This document shows positions 1-6,289 of a DNA stretch of 9,697 nucleotides, one piece after another. The stretch is from an uncultured Cellvibrio sp. (lineage in GTDB: Bacteria > Pseudomonadota > Gammaproteobacteria > Pseudomonadales > Cellvibrionaceae): positions 1 to 9,697 of the forward strand of contig CAMLRI010000040.1 of assembly GCA_946482385.1 (NCBI GenBank), read 5' to 3'. Numbering within the stretch: the stretch's first letter is position 1; every line of letters starts with the position of its first letter. A program made the position numbers and the translations under genes. The notes beneath the pieces were generated by a model. It saw only the letters and a list, made by a program, of their open reading frames with translations. It made no database searches and was not told the origin of the DNA.

Positions 1-55
1 GGCTTATGCTAAGATGCGCCCCTTTTTTTCCGACAAGCACCAACAGGCACAGGCT

Positions 56-547
56 ATGGCTAGAAAAGTTGCAGTGATTATGGGTTCCAAGAGCGATTGG
101 GCCACTATGCAGGCGGCAGTGGAAATACTGGAGCAGATGGGTGTTGAGCACCATGCCGAGGTGGTTTCTGCCCATCGCACCCCGCAAAAGCTGGTGGAAT
201 TTGCCGAATCGGCGGTGGATCAGGGCTATGCTGTAATCATTGCCGGTGCTGGCGGTGCAGCCCATCTGCCCGGTATGGTGGCGGCGCACACGCGCTTGCC
301 GGTGCTGGGGGTGCCGGTGCAAAGCAAGGCGCTCAGCGGGGTAGACAGTCTCTATTCGATTGTACAGATGCCCAAGGGCGTTGCTGTGGGCACCCTGGCC
401 ATTGGTGTGGCGGGCGCTTTTAATGCCGGCCTGCTGGCCTGCCAGATACTGGCGGTGACCGACCCGGCCCTGGCCGCCAAAATCGAGCAATTCCGCCAGG
501 AACAAACCCAAGCGGTACTGGATAACCCAGATCCGCGCGATCAGTAA
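56..547 (+). CDS. purE: 5-(carboxyamino)imidazole ribonucleotide mutase PurE
   Basis: PurE converts N5-CAIR to CAIR (4-carboxy-AIR) in the cytoplasm, in de novo purine synthesis, using the product of PurK. The 163-residue product matches bacterial class I PurE over its full length (the E. coli protein is 169 residues). Visible motifs are the N-terminal GSKSDWATM loop (residues 10-18), SAHRTP (38-43, where His40 corresponds to the catalytic His45 of E. coli) and the glycine-rich [12 protein letters not shown] (63-74). The protein ends in the typical LDNPDPR. I chose the ATG at 56 over an in-frame ATG at 14 because homology begins at [15 protein letters not shown] and the 14 extra residues are unlike the family. 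No strong Shine-Dalgarno precedes either start. purK follows after a 27-bp gap, so the two are probably co-transcribed. The promoter lies mostly or wholly left of the window. Identity is very secure; only the start is slightly open. Confidence 0.97.
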   Translation: MARKVAVIMGSKSDWATMQAAVEILEQMGVEHHAEVVSAHRTPQKLVEFAESAVDQGYAVIIAGAGGAAHLPGMVAAHTRLPVLGVPVQSKALSGVDSLYSIVQMPKGVAVGTLAIGVAGAFNAGLLACQILAVTDPALAAKIEQFRQEQTQAVLDNPDPRDQ

Positions 548-563
548 TCCGTTTTTTTGCAGC

Positions 564-568
564 GAGGG
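564..568 (+). promoter_or_regulatory. Ribosome binding site deciding the purK start
   Basis: GAGGG lies 6 nt upstream of the ATG at 575. This favours that ATG over the in-frame TTG at 557, which would sit upstream of the site. Confidence 0.7.
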
Positions 569-574
569 CAACGC

Positions 575-1645
575 ATGAGTCAACGAGTGTGGGTTTTGGG
601 TGCAGGCCAATTGGGAGCCATGCTGCAACACGCTGGCATGCCTTTGGCACTGGATGTTCGTCCGATAGACATCAACGAAAGTAGCGCCCCGCTATTGGCC
701 GATGGCGACCTGGTAACTGCCGAGCGCGAGCAGTGGCCGGAAACTCTGGTAACCCACACCCTGGCCCAGCACCCCCGCTTTATTAATAAGGCAGTGTTTG
801 GCCGCCTGGCCGACCGCAAAACCCAAAAAGAACTGATTGATAGCCTGGGCATTGCCACCGCCCCCTGGCGCAATGTGGCCAATGATATTACCGCCAACGA
901 ACTGCGCGACCAGTTGGGCGAGCGGGTGCTGCTCAAGCGCCGCACCGGCGGTTATGACGGCCGCGGCCAACACTGGTTGCGCACCGACGATGACCAGGTG
1001 CCTGAAGATTGGCAGGGCCAGGCCATTGCCGAGCAGGCCATCAATTTTGATGAGGAAGTTTCCCTGGTGGGAGTGCGCAATGCCGCCGGCGAAAAAGTGT
1101 TTTATCCCCTCACCCTCAACCTGCACCTCAATGGCATTCTCTACGCTTCGGTTGCGCCACTGGCGCGCCTGCAGGCACTGCAAAGCCAAGCGGAAGCCAT
1201 GCTCGGCAAAATCCTCGACGCCCTGAATTATGTTGGTGTTATGGCGATGGAAACCTTCCGCGTAGGCGACCATTTGCTGATTAACGAACTGGCCCCACGG
1301 GTACACAACTCCGGCCACTGGACCCAAGCCGGCGCCAGTATCAGCCAGTTTGAATACCACCTGCGCGCCGTAGCGGGCATGGCAACACCAGAGCCACAAA
1401 TCCTCGGCCAGAATGTGATGGTCAACCTGATCGGTACCGACTATAACCCCGAGTGGCGCGCCCTGCCCTGTGCCCGCACCTACTGGTATGGCAAAGAGGT
1501 ACGCCCGGGTCGCAAAGTCGGGCATATCAATATCGTCGGCACCGATCTCACCCAGGTGCGCGAAACCCTGGTACTGCTGGGCGACCAGCTTCCCAGCGAC
1601 TGTTACAACACAGCTATCGACTGGTGTTTGACAGCCCTGCAGTAA
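575..1645 (+). CDS. purK: 5-(carboxyamino)imidazole ribonucleotide synthase PurK
   Basis: PurK is an ATP-grasp enzyme that carboxylates AIR with bicarbonate and ATP to give N5-CAIR, the substrate of PurE. The 356-residue product is the normal length (E. coli 355). Motifs in order are the N-terminal GAGQLG dinucleotide-like loop (residues 9-14), ADRKTQK (79-85), the ATP-grasp glycine-rich segment KRRTGGYDGRGQ (121-132), the metal/ATP site NELAPRVHNSGHWT (237-250, with Glu238 as the likely Mg ligand) and KEVRPGRKVGH (307-317). An in-frame TTG at 557 would add six residues, but the ATG at 575 has a well-placed GAGGG and fits the family N-terminus. The gene follows purE closely in the usual purEK order. 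It is followed by hairpins at 1709-1776 and is probably the last gene of the unit. No frameshift or missing key residue is seen. Confidence 0.97.
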   Translation: MSQRVWVLGAGQLGAMLQHAGMPLALDVRPIDINESSAPLLADGDLVTAEREQWPETLVTHTLAQHPRFINKAVFGRLADRKTQKELIDSLGIATAPWRNVANDITANELRDQLGERVLLKRRTGGYDGRGQHWLRTDDDQVPEDWQGQAIAEQAINFDEEVSLVGVRNAAGEKVFYPLTLNLHLNGILYASVAPLARLQALQSQAEAMLGKILDALNYVGVMAMETFRVGDHLLINELAPRVHNSGHWTQAGASISQFEYHLRAVAGMATPEPQILGQNVMVNLIGTDYNPEWRALPCARTYWYGKEVRPGRKVGHINIVGTDLTQVRETLVLLGDQLPSDCYNTAIDWCLTALQ

Positions 1646-1708
1646 ACCTGCCGGATTTCCCCCGCAATTTTCTGCGCACTCACATCACCCTCCCCCCCCA
1701 ATGCACAG

Positions 1709-1747
1709 CCGCTGACAAACCTGATGTCAGCGGTATTTACACTTTTT
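1709..1747 (+). terminator. Probable terminator after purEK
   Basis: CCGCTGAC (1709-1716) pairs perfectly with GTCAGCGG (1726-1733) across a 9-nt loop. A T-rich stretch follows, with five Ts at 1743-1747. The T-run starts about 9 nt after the stem, so it is weaker than a classic intrinsic terminator. Its place 63 bp after the purK stop supports the call. Confidence 0.45.
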
Positions 1748-1750
1748 GAC

Positions 1751-1776
1751 AAAAAACCCTATGCCTACTAGGGTTT
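1751..1776. terminator. Second hairpin between purK and the chemoreceptor gene
   Basis: AAACCCTA (1754-1761) pairs with TAGGGTTT (1769-1776) across a 7-nt loop. On the plus strand only three Ts end the stem. On the minus strand the stem is followed by a run of six Ts (complement of A1751-A1756), so it is a better terminator for antisense transcription. It may back up the hairpin at 1709 and insulate purEK from the downstream gene. Confidence 0.4.
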
Positions 1777-1832
1777 AAATGGCTCTAGCAACTCTGCTGA
1801 CCGGCTATAACAAAATCGCAGGCCCCCTCTGT

Positions 1833-1859
1833 GAACAAACACCATAAAAGCGCCGATAA
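1833..1859 (+). promoter_or_regulatory. Candidate sigma-28 (FliA) promoter of the chemoreceptor gene
   Basis: GCCGATAA at 1852-1859 matches the FliA -10 consensus at all eight positions. At the usual spacing the -35 region is GAACAAAC (1833-1840), a poor match to TAAAGTTT; TGAA one base further left keeps three of the four core TAAA bases. Initiation would be expected near 1866, about 60 nt before the start codon. The link is plausible because chemoreceptor genes are commonly transcribed by this flagellar sigma factor. Confidence 0.55.
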
Positions 1860-1924
1860 ATACTTGAAAAAAAGAACCCATATTTCACTGCATTTGCTCA
1901 GCCTTCTCTCAAGGAGTAGTACCT

Positions 1925-3430
1925 ATGTTTAGCAATATGAAAGTTGCCATGCGCCTGGCCTTACTGGCAGGCGTGTTGGTGCTGCTGATGATTGTGATCG
2001 GCACCCTGGGCACCCTGGGCATGCGCGACGCCAACCAGGCGATGCGTTCGGTGTACCAGGATCGCGTGGTGCCTCTGAAAGATTTGAAGCTGATTGCCGA
2101 TATGTACGCCGTTAATATCGTCGATGTGGCGCACAAGGTGCGCAACAAAGGCATGGGTTGGCACGAGGGCAGCAGCAGCGTCAGCGAAGCAACTCGAGTG
2201 ATTCACCAGCGCTGGGATGCCTACCTGGCCACCCACTTGGTAGAAGAAGAACAGGCACTGGTTAACCAACTTAAACCATTGCTCGCCAGCGCCGACAAGG
2301 CTACCGAAGAACTGCAACAAATTCTCGCCACCCAAAACAGTGCCGCCCTGGATGATTTTGTACTCAACCGCCTCTACCCCAATATAGATCCGGTATCCGA
2401 ACGTTTTACCGCCCTGGTCGATGTGCAGCTCACTGTGGCAGAACAGGCTTACAACCATTCCACGGCCAGCTACGAAACCACCTTCACAATCAACATAGGG
2501 TTTATTTTGTTTAGCATACTGACGAGCATTACCCTTGGTTGGTTGATTAGCCGCAGCCTACTGAAACAATTGGGCGGGGAGCCAGGCTATACCGCCGAGG
2601 TCATTGGCAGAGTAGCTAACGGCGACTTGTCGGTTAATATCCAATTAAATGCTAACGACAATGTTAGTGTGCTCTACGCCATTAAAAACATGGTGGGCAA
2701 GCTGGCAGAAATTATTGGCGATGTACGCTCCACCGCCGATTCACTCAGCTCGGCTTCGGAAGAGTTAAGCGCAACCGCACAGTCCCTTAGCCAGGCCGCC
2801 ACCCAACAGGCCGCCAGTATCGAGGAGACCAGCGCCTCCATGGAGGAAATTACTGCCTCCATTGCCCAGAACAATGACAACGCCAAAATTACCGACAATA
2901 TCGCCAGCAAAAGCGCCAGCGAAGCCTCTGAAGGCGGTGAGGCTGTTAGTAAAACAGTGGACGCCATGCGCCAGATTGCACAAAAAATCAGTGTCATTGA
3001 CGACATCGCCTACCAAACCAACCTGCTCGCCCTTAACGCCGCCATTGAAGCCGGGCGCGCCGGCGAACACGGGCGCGGTTTTTCCGTGGTGGCCAGCGAA
3101 GTGCGCAAACTCGCCGGGCGCAGCCAAAGTGCCGCCAAAGAAATTGGCGAGTTAGCCAACGGCTCGGTGAAGCAAGCGGAAAACGCCGGGCGCCTACTCA
3201 ATGAAATGGTACCGGAGATCAGCAAAACCGCCGACCTGGTACAGGAAATTTCCGCCGCCTGCGACGAGCAAAGCCTGGGCGCCAGCCAAATCAATACCGC
3301 CATTTCGCAAATCAGTATTGCCACCCAACAAAACTCCTCCTCTGCGGAAGAGCTCTACTCCACCGCCGAGGAACTCACCAGCCAGGCGCTACAACTGCAA
3401 GAGATGATGGAGTTTTTCAAACTGCGTTAA
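1925..3430 (+). CDS. Methyl-accepting chemotaxis protein (transmembrane chemoreceptor)
   Basis: This inner-membrane receptor would sense a periplasmic ligand and control CheA kinase through CheW. The 501-residue protein has the classic layout. TM1 is at about residues 9-31, followed by a periplasmic helical region of about 155 residues that fits a four-helix-bundle (4HB_MCP) sensor. TM2 is at about 188-208. The HAMP domain (about 209-265) contains the QLGGEPGYTAEVIGRVANGD segment, and the long cytoplasmic coiled-coil signalling domain runs to the end. The hairpin tip is clear: DDIAYQTNLLALNAAIEAG then RAGEHGRGFSVVASEVRKLA (359-397). Likely methylation segments lie around QQAASIEETSASMEEI (294-309) and SSSAEELYSTAEEL (471-484). 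The C-terminus has no NWETF-like CheR tether. An AAGGAG site (1911-1916) lies 8 nt before the ATG. The ligand cannot be inferred. The gene stands apart from any che or fli cluster in the window and has a FliA-like -10 element upstream. Confidence 0.95.
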   Translation: MFSNMKVAMRLALLAGVLVLLMIVIGTLGTLGMRDANQAMRSVYQDRVVPLKDLKLIADMYAVNIVDVAHKVRNKGMGWHEGSSSVSEATRVIHQRWDAYLATHLVEEEQALVNQLKPLLASADKATEELQQILATQNSAALDDFVLNRLYPNIDPVSERFTALVDVQLTVAEQAYNHSTASYETTFTINIGFILFSILTSITLGWLISRSLLKQLGGEPGYTAEVIGRVANGDLSVNIQLNANDNVSVLYAIKNMVGKLAEIIGDVRSTADSLSSASEELSATAQSLSQAATQQAASIEETSASMEEITASIAQNNDNAKITDNIASKSASEASEGGEAVSKTVDAMRQIAQKISVIDDIAYQTNLLALNAAIEAGRAGEHGRGFSVVASEVRKLAGRSQSAAKEIGELANGSVKQAENAGRLLNEMVPEISKTADLVQEISAACDEQSLGASQINTAISQISIATQQNSSSAEELYSTAEELTSQALQLQEMMEFFKLR

Positions 3431-3444
3431 CCATCGCCAACACA

Positions 3445-3485
3445 CGCAAAAAAAATCCCGACGCATGGTCGGGATTTTTTTTGCG
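3445..3485. terminator. Bidirectional terminator between convergent genes
   Basis: Two perfect 18-bp arms flank a 5-nt loop (GCATG). Each arm has an A8 or T8 run outside a GC-rich core (TCCCGAC/GTCGGGA). Read on either strand, the core stem is followed by eight Ts. It lies 14 bp after the chemoreceptor stop and 16 bp after the stop of the minus-strand PBP-OmpA gene, so it can end both transcripts. Confidence 0.93.
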
Positions 3486-3501
3486 TGAAAATATTAACGG
3501 C

Positions 3502-5232
3502 CTACAAAATCCACACCTCTACCCGACGGTTCATATGGCGGCCGGATTCGGTATCACTGCTGGCCAGGGGAGCTTCATCGCCCATGCCTTTGGCCACCAG
3601 TGGATAAATGCCCCGCTCAATCAAATGCTGCTCCACCACCTTGGCACGGCGCAGCGACAGCTCCAGGTTTTGCGCCGCATCACCCTCACTATCGCTAAAG
3701 CCAAATAACTGCAAACGCTTGGGCGCATTCAGCTCAACGTATTTCACCAACCGCTCCAAATCCGACAGGGCCTTGGTATCCAGTTCATCGCTGCCATCTT
3801 TAAAACGGAAGTTAATCGACAAACGCTGCGAACGCTGGGTGAGTTCACGCATATCGGCAGGGTAAAAATTATTGGCAAAGGGTTCACCGGCTTTGATGTT
3901 TTGCGATACAAAACCTATATCTTCCACAATGCTCTGGCCGCGTTCGCTGTTGCTAAAGCGGGTGAAATCCTCGGCATCGTTATTGATATGGGTGCGCGGC
4001 AAATAAAAATACAAACGGCGCGCCAATGGGTAGTCCTCGGTGCTCACGGTAAAATGGGTGGGCACTATGGGTCGCGAACCTTCCGCCGCCGAAATCGCCA
4101 ATAATTTTGCGCGGCGTACATAGGGCAAACCAATAAAGCCTATGCCCTGCTCATCCCTGGCGACGGAATCCGACAGCTGGGTGCTGGATTCAAAGCGTTT
4201 GGCACCGGGCGACAAGCGCGCCTGGAAGGGATCGAGCACCATAGTTTTAAAGGAATCCCAGGTGCCGGAAACTTCATCGCGGGCGTAGAGGTTAATCGCC
4301 ATATCGGCACCGCCCAATTGCGACCAGTTATTAATTTCGCCGGAAAAAATCTTAACCACTTGAGGCAGAGACAAATTGCTAATGGGATTCTTGGGGTTTA
4401 CCACTATGGCCAAACCATCCAGGCCAATAATATGCTCGCCCCCCTGCTCGGTCAGGTCTCCCACTTTTTCCAATAACAGCTCGCGCTCCTGTTCTTTGAT
4501 ACGGCGCGACGACATACCCATATCGGTTTTATCGCTCATTAAATCGCTAAAGGCGGTGGATGAACCATGGGCATGAACCTCCACATATTCGATACGGCCA
4601 TTTAATTGGGCGCTAATTAATTTTTCCGTATCGCTCGCCCCTTTTTCGGTGGTGATATTAGTTGCACCGCGGGCCATTAAATAGGACTCCACTAAACGCG
4701 GTGCGAGTTTTTCGCCCAGGGTATTGGAGCCGTGGATACGAAACAGGGGTTTGTCGGCGCGAGAGCCAGGGGCATTCATGTAAGTGGCATGCTCCGGCTT
4801 GCTGTGCAGGGCCGGTTGTACGCGACTATTGGCAATCGCCTCCAACACAAAGACTTCACCGGCATTGAGCGGCAAAAACGCGCGCAGCAAATAACCGCAC
4901 ATAAATACCAACAGGGCGCAAGCGGCGGCACTCAGGTAATTCAGCTTAATACCTTTGCGGGATTTCTTTTTGGGTTTGAACTCATCGCCGCTATGGCTGG
5001 CGGTGATGATGGAATCCTCCATCTGGCGCACGTCCCACACCAGCTGGGTTAATTCAGAGTTGCCGGTGGCCAGGGCTTTTTCCAGCAATTCCGCGCGGTA
5101 TTCTTCATCCTTTAACACCATGTTGAGCGGTATGTGCATTTTTAAATGGGTTTCGCACAGGCGCTTCAGGTTCCAAAGTTTATCGACTAAAACAACGTTG
5201 TAATGCAGGTGCTTATGGGATGCAGGGGACAT
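3502..5232 (-). CDS. Inner-membrane-anchored PstS-like substrate-binding protein with OmpA peptidoglycan-binding domain
   Basis: The 576-residue product has four parts. Residues 1-95 are hydrophilic, largely helical-looking and unrecognised, ending in a basic run (KPKKKSRK, 87-93). One membrane span is at about 98-120. A PstS/PBP-like domain spans about 163-445. An OmpA C-terminal domain spans about 465-576. The basic run before the span predicts residues 1-95 in the cytoplasm and the rest in the periplasm. The PBP part has FRIHGSNTLG (164-173), GSSTAFSD (223-230) and RDEVSGT (318-324); by motif alignment Arg318, Ser322, Gly323 and Thr324 match the phosphate ligands Arg135, Ser139, Gly140 and Thr141 of E. 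coli PstS, but Ser242 replaces Asp56. The OmpA part keeps the Asp514/Arg529 pair, 15 residues apart, that binds diaminopimelate in peptidoglycan. The ATG follows a weak GAGAG (complement of 5237-5241) by 4 nt. There are no pst transporter genes nearby, so a sensing or scaffold role is more likely than uptake; this is inference. Confidence 0.85.
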   Translation of the reverse strand: MSPASHKHLHYNVVLVDKLWNLKRLCETHLKMHIPLNMVLKDEEYRAELLEKALATGNSELTQLVWDVRQMEDSIITASHSGDEFKPKKKSRKGIKLNYLSAAACALLVFMCGYLLRAFLPLNAGEVFVLEAIANSRVQPALHSKPEHATYMNAPGSRADKPLFRIHGSNTLGEKLAPRLVESYLMARGATNITTEKGASDTEKLISAQLNGRIEYVEVHAHGSSTAFSDLMSDKTDMGMSSRRIKEQERELLLEKVGDLTEQGGEHIIGLDGLAIVVNPKNPISNLSLPQVVKIFSGEINNWSQLGGADMAINLYARDEVSGTWDSFKTMVLDPFQARLSPGAKRFESSTQLSDSVARDEQGIGFIGLPYVRRAKLLAISAAEGSRPIVPTHFTVSTEDYPLARRLYFYLPRTHINNDAEDFTRFSNSERGQSIVEDIGFVSQNIKAGEPFANNFYPADMRELTQRSQRLSINFRFKDGSDELDTKALSDLERLVKYVELNAPKRLQLFGFSDSEGDAAQNLELSLRRAKVVEQHLIERGIYPLVAKGMGDEAPLASSDTESGRHMNRRVEVWIL

Positions 5233-5244
5233 AGGGCTCTCGAT

Positions 5245-5253
5245 ATAGACAAA
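5245..5253 (-). promoter_or_regulatory. Shared 9-mer TTTGTCTAT upstream of the PBP-OmpA gene
   Basis: TTTGTCTAT (read on the minus strand) lies 12 nt before the PBP-OmpA start codon. The same 9-mer occurs twice, at 6057-6065 and 6076-6084, upstream of the next minus-strand gene. This may be a protein-binding or post-transcriptional site, or chance. I found no convincing -35/-10 pair with it. Confidence 0.25.
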
Positions 5254-5336
5254 CGCAGGCAGGGCGCACTATAGAAAGCCTTTGTGACACTCGGATTACA
5301 AACTACCAACAACTTATCGCCATACAGCCGCAAAAG

Positions 5337-5361
5337 AAAAAAGCCCACGAGGGGCTTTTTT
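5337..5361 (-). terminator. Terminator of the DUF3617 gene
   Basis: AAAAAAGCCC (5337-5346) pairs with GGGCTTTTTT (5352-5361) over a 5-nt loop. On the minus strand the GC stem is followed by six Ts, a C and four more Ts. It lies 30 bp after the stop of the DUF3617 gene and separates it from the PBP-OmpA gene. The structure is nearly symmetric and could also act on the plus strand. Confidence 0.88.
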
Positions 5362-5391
5362 CGGTGCCTAGCGCAGCTTTAGGGTAGCGTA

Positions 5392-6024
5392 TTATTCATC
5401 CAGGCTATCCGGCTTTACATCGCCACAATCCGCCCCCAACCATTTGCCATCCAAACTCACCTCAATGTTGTAGGTTTGGCCATTGACCACCTGGGTGGTA
5501 ACACCGGAACCTGTGTAGTGGGTTGGTGAATGGAATTGGATTTCCGCCTCCATGTGGGTGGCATTTTCACCGCTGCATTTCTGGGTGCTTTTGAAGCGGT
5601 TTTTGCTGATTTGTTTCATGCTGGAGGTGCAATTCTCTTCCACTTCCGGGGTGTAACCGCGATCAATTTCGGCTTGGGTGACGCACTGCTTGGACTCCAT
5701 TCCCTGCTGATCAATTTTCACTTCGCCATTATTCAGGGTCACCGCTTCTTGCGAAAACTTAACGCCCGATGCAGCCATAGCCTCTTCCATCATTTTGCGC
5801 TGCTCCGGTGGCATGGATTCCATTTGCTTTTTCATATCCGCCATGGCCTGTTCCATTTGCCCGCCGTACATGGCTTGCATTTGCGCAGCGCCATCGCCCT
5901 GGTATTTCATAGTGTTTTGCCACAACCCGGGCTTCATATCCACTTTAATCGGCGCCTCTGCATGGCCAGGTACAGCCAGGCAAGTTGCCGATACACAGGC
6001 CACAGCGATCAGGTACTTTTTCAT
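5392..6024 (-). CDS. Secreted DUF3617-family protein
   Basis: The 210-residue protein of unknown function resembles the DUF3617 family: a signal peptide, then a KPGLWQNTMKY strand near the start of the mature part, a variable Met/Gln-rich segment, and a C-terminal half with four cysteines (114, 132, 150, 200) suited to two disulfides. The signal peptide is MKKYLIAVACVSATCLAVPG plus HA, with likely cleavage after HA22; no proper lipobox is seen, so a soluble periplasmic or secreted product is expected. Residues 49-83 hold ten methionines in 35 positions and include SMPPEQRKMMEEAM, a type of segment I recall from this family. I chose the ATG at 6024, which lies 7 nt from an AAGGAG (complement of 6032-6037); the adjacent ATG at 6027 is only 4 nt away. 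A longer frame reaching 6105 would put 27 unlikely residues before the signal peptide. Function is unknown. Confidence 0.85.
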   Translation of the reverse strand: MKKYLIAVACVSATCLAVPGHAEAPIKVDMKPGLWQNTMKYQGDGAAQMQAMYGGQMEQAMADMKKQMESMPPEQRKMMEEAMAASGVKFSQEAVTLNNGEVKIDQQGMESKQCVTQAEIDRGYTPEVEENCTSSMKQISKNRFKSTQKCSGENATHMEAEIQFHSPTHYTGSGVTTQVVNGQTYNIEVSLDGKWLGADCGDVKPDSLDE

Positions 6025-6031
6025 CATAGGT

Positions 6032-6037
6032 CTCCTT
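6032..6037 (-). promoter_or_regulatory. Ribosome binding site of the DUF3617 gene
   Basis: AAGGAG on the minus strand precedes tandem ATG codons. The second ATG (6024) is at the better 7-nt spacing, which decides the start in favour of the signal-peptide form. Confidence 0.75.
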
Positions 6038-6051
6038 AGGGTGGTTCCTTT

Positions 6052-6094
6052 CATTGATAGACAAAGAGTGCATTGATAGACAAAGAGTGCATTG
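6052..6094. repeat. 19-bp tandem repeat, 2.3 copies, in the leader of the DUF3617 gene
   Basis: The unit CATTGATAGACAAAGAGTG occurs perfectly at 6052-6070 and 6071-6089, and CATTG begins a third copy at 6090-6094. ATAGACA recurs once more at 6104-6110. The repeat lies about 30 bp upstream of the start codon, in the 5' leader or promoter. Each full unit carries the 9-mer TTTGTCTAT on the coding (minus) strand. It may be a duplicated binding site or a simple slippage duplication. Confidence 0.85.
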
Positions 6095-6225
6095 GCTGCA
6101 CTCATAGACAGCGATACTCACTCATGGAACAGACGAACACCGCCATAACAGCGGTCGGTTATACGCCTTGGGTATGAATCCTAGCTTAATTATTTGGCAG
6201 GGTCTGTGCGTTGGGTCTTTTTGCC
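6095..6225. other. Intergenic region upstream of the DUF3617 gene
   Basis: This stretch between the tandem repeat and the GH3 terminator should contain the promoter of the minus-strand DUF3617 gene. On the minus strand I see a TATAAC hexamer (complement of 6158-6163) but no good -35 at 16-18 bp. A small inverted repeat (ACCGC 6139-6143, GCGGT 6151-6155) is present. No coding sequence or RNA gene is recognised. Confidence 0.3.
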
Positions 6226-6270
6226 AAAAACAAACGGCACCCAAAGTGCCGCTTCACTCGGGGTGCCGTT
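6226..6270 (-). terminator. Terminator of the GH3-SGNH gene
   Basis: On the minus strand AACGGCACCC (complement of 6261-6270) pairs with GGGTGCCGTT (complement of 6233-6242) over an 18-nt loop, followed by TGTTTTT. The loop also contains a CGGCAC (complement of 6246-6251) that could form a shorter alternative stem with GTGCCG at the complement of 6235-6240. It lies 19 bp after the GH3-SGNH stop. Confidence 0.8.
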
Positions 6271-6289
6271 GCTATGATTGTGATGGGGT

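Noticed and set aside
5..10. TATGCT as a -10 box for purE
   Set aside because: It matches the consensus at only four of six bases and any -35 would lie outside the window, so it cannot be tested here.
14..55. In-frame upstream ATG extending PurE by 14 residues
   Set aside because: The extra residues do not resemble the PurE N-terminus, and the product from 56 already has normal length.
692..1525. Long open frame (277 codons) antisense to purK
   Set aside because: It overlaps a full-length, strongly conserved purK, has no recognisable family and no ribosome binding site I could support; it is a frame shadow.
1692..1699. Run of eight Cs after purK as a phase-variable tract
   Set aside because: It is in the 3' untranslated region, upstream of a terminator-like hairpin and far from the next promoter, so length change would have no obvious effect.
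5268..5273. TATAGT (minus strand) as a -10 box for the PBP-OmpA gene
   Set aside because: The hexamer is good, but the sequence at 16-18 bp upstream (such as ATCCGA) is unlike a -35; the nearest TTGTAA is 22 bp away.
5530..6039. Plus-strand open frame of 169 codons across the DUF3617 gene
   Set aside because: It is the His/Phe-rich complement of a real secreted protein gene and has no start signal or family resemblance.
6025..6105. N-terminal extension of the DUF3617 protein to 6105
   Set aside because: It would bury the signal peptide behind 27 residues, overlaps the tandem repeat, and ignores the strong AAGGAG site before 6024.
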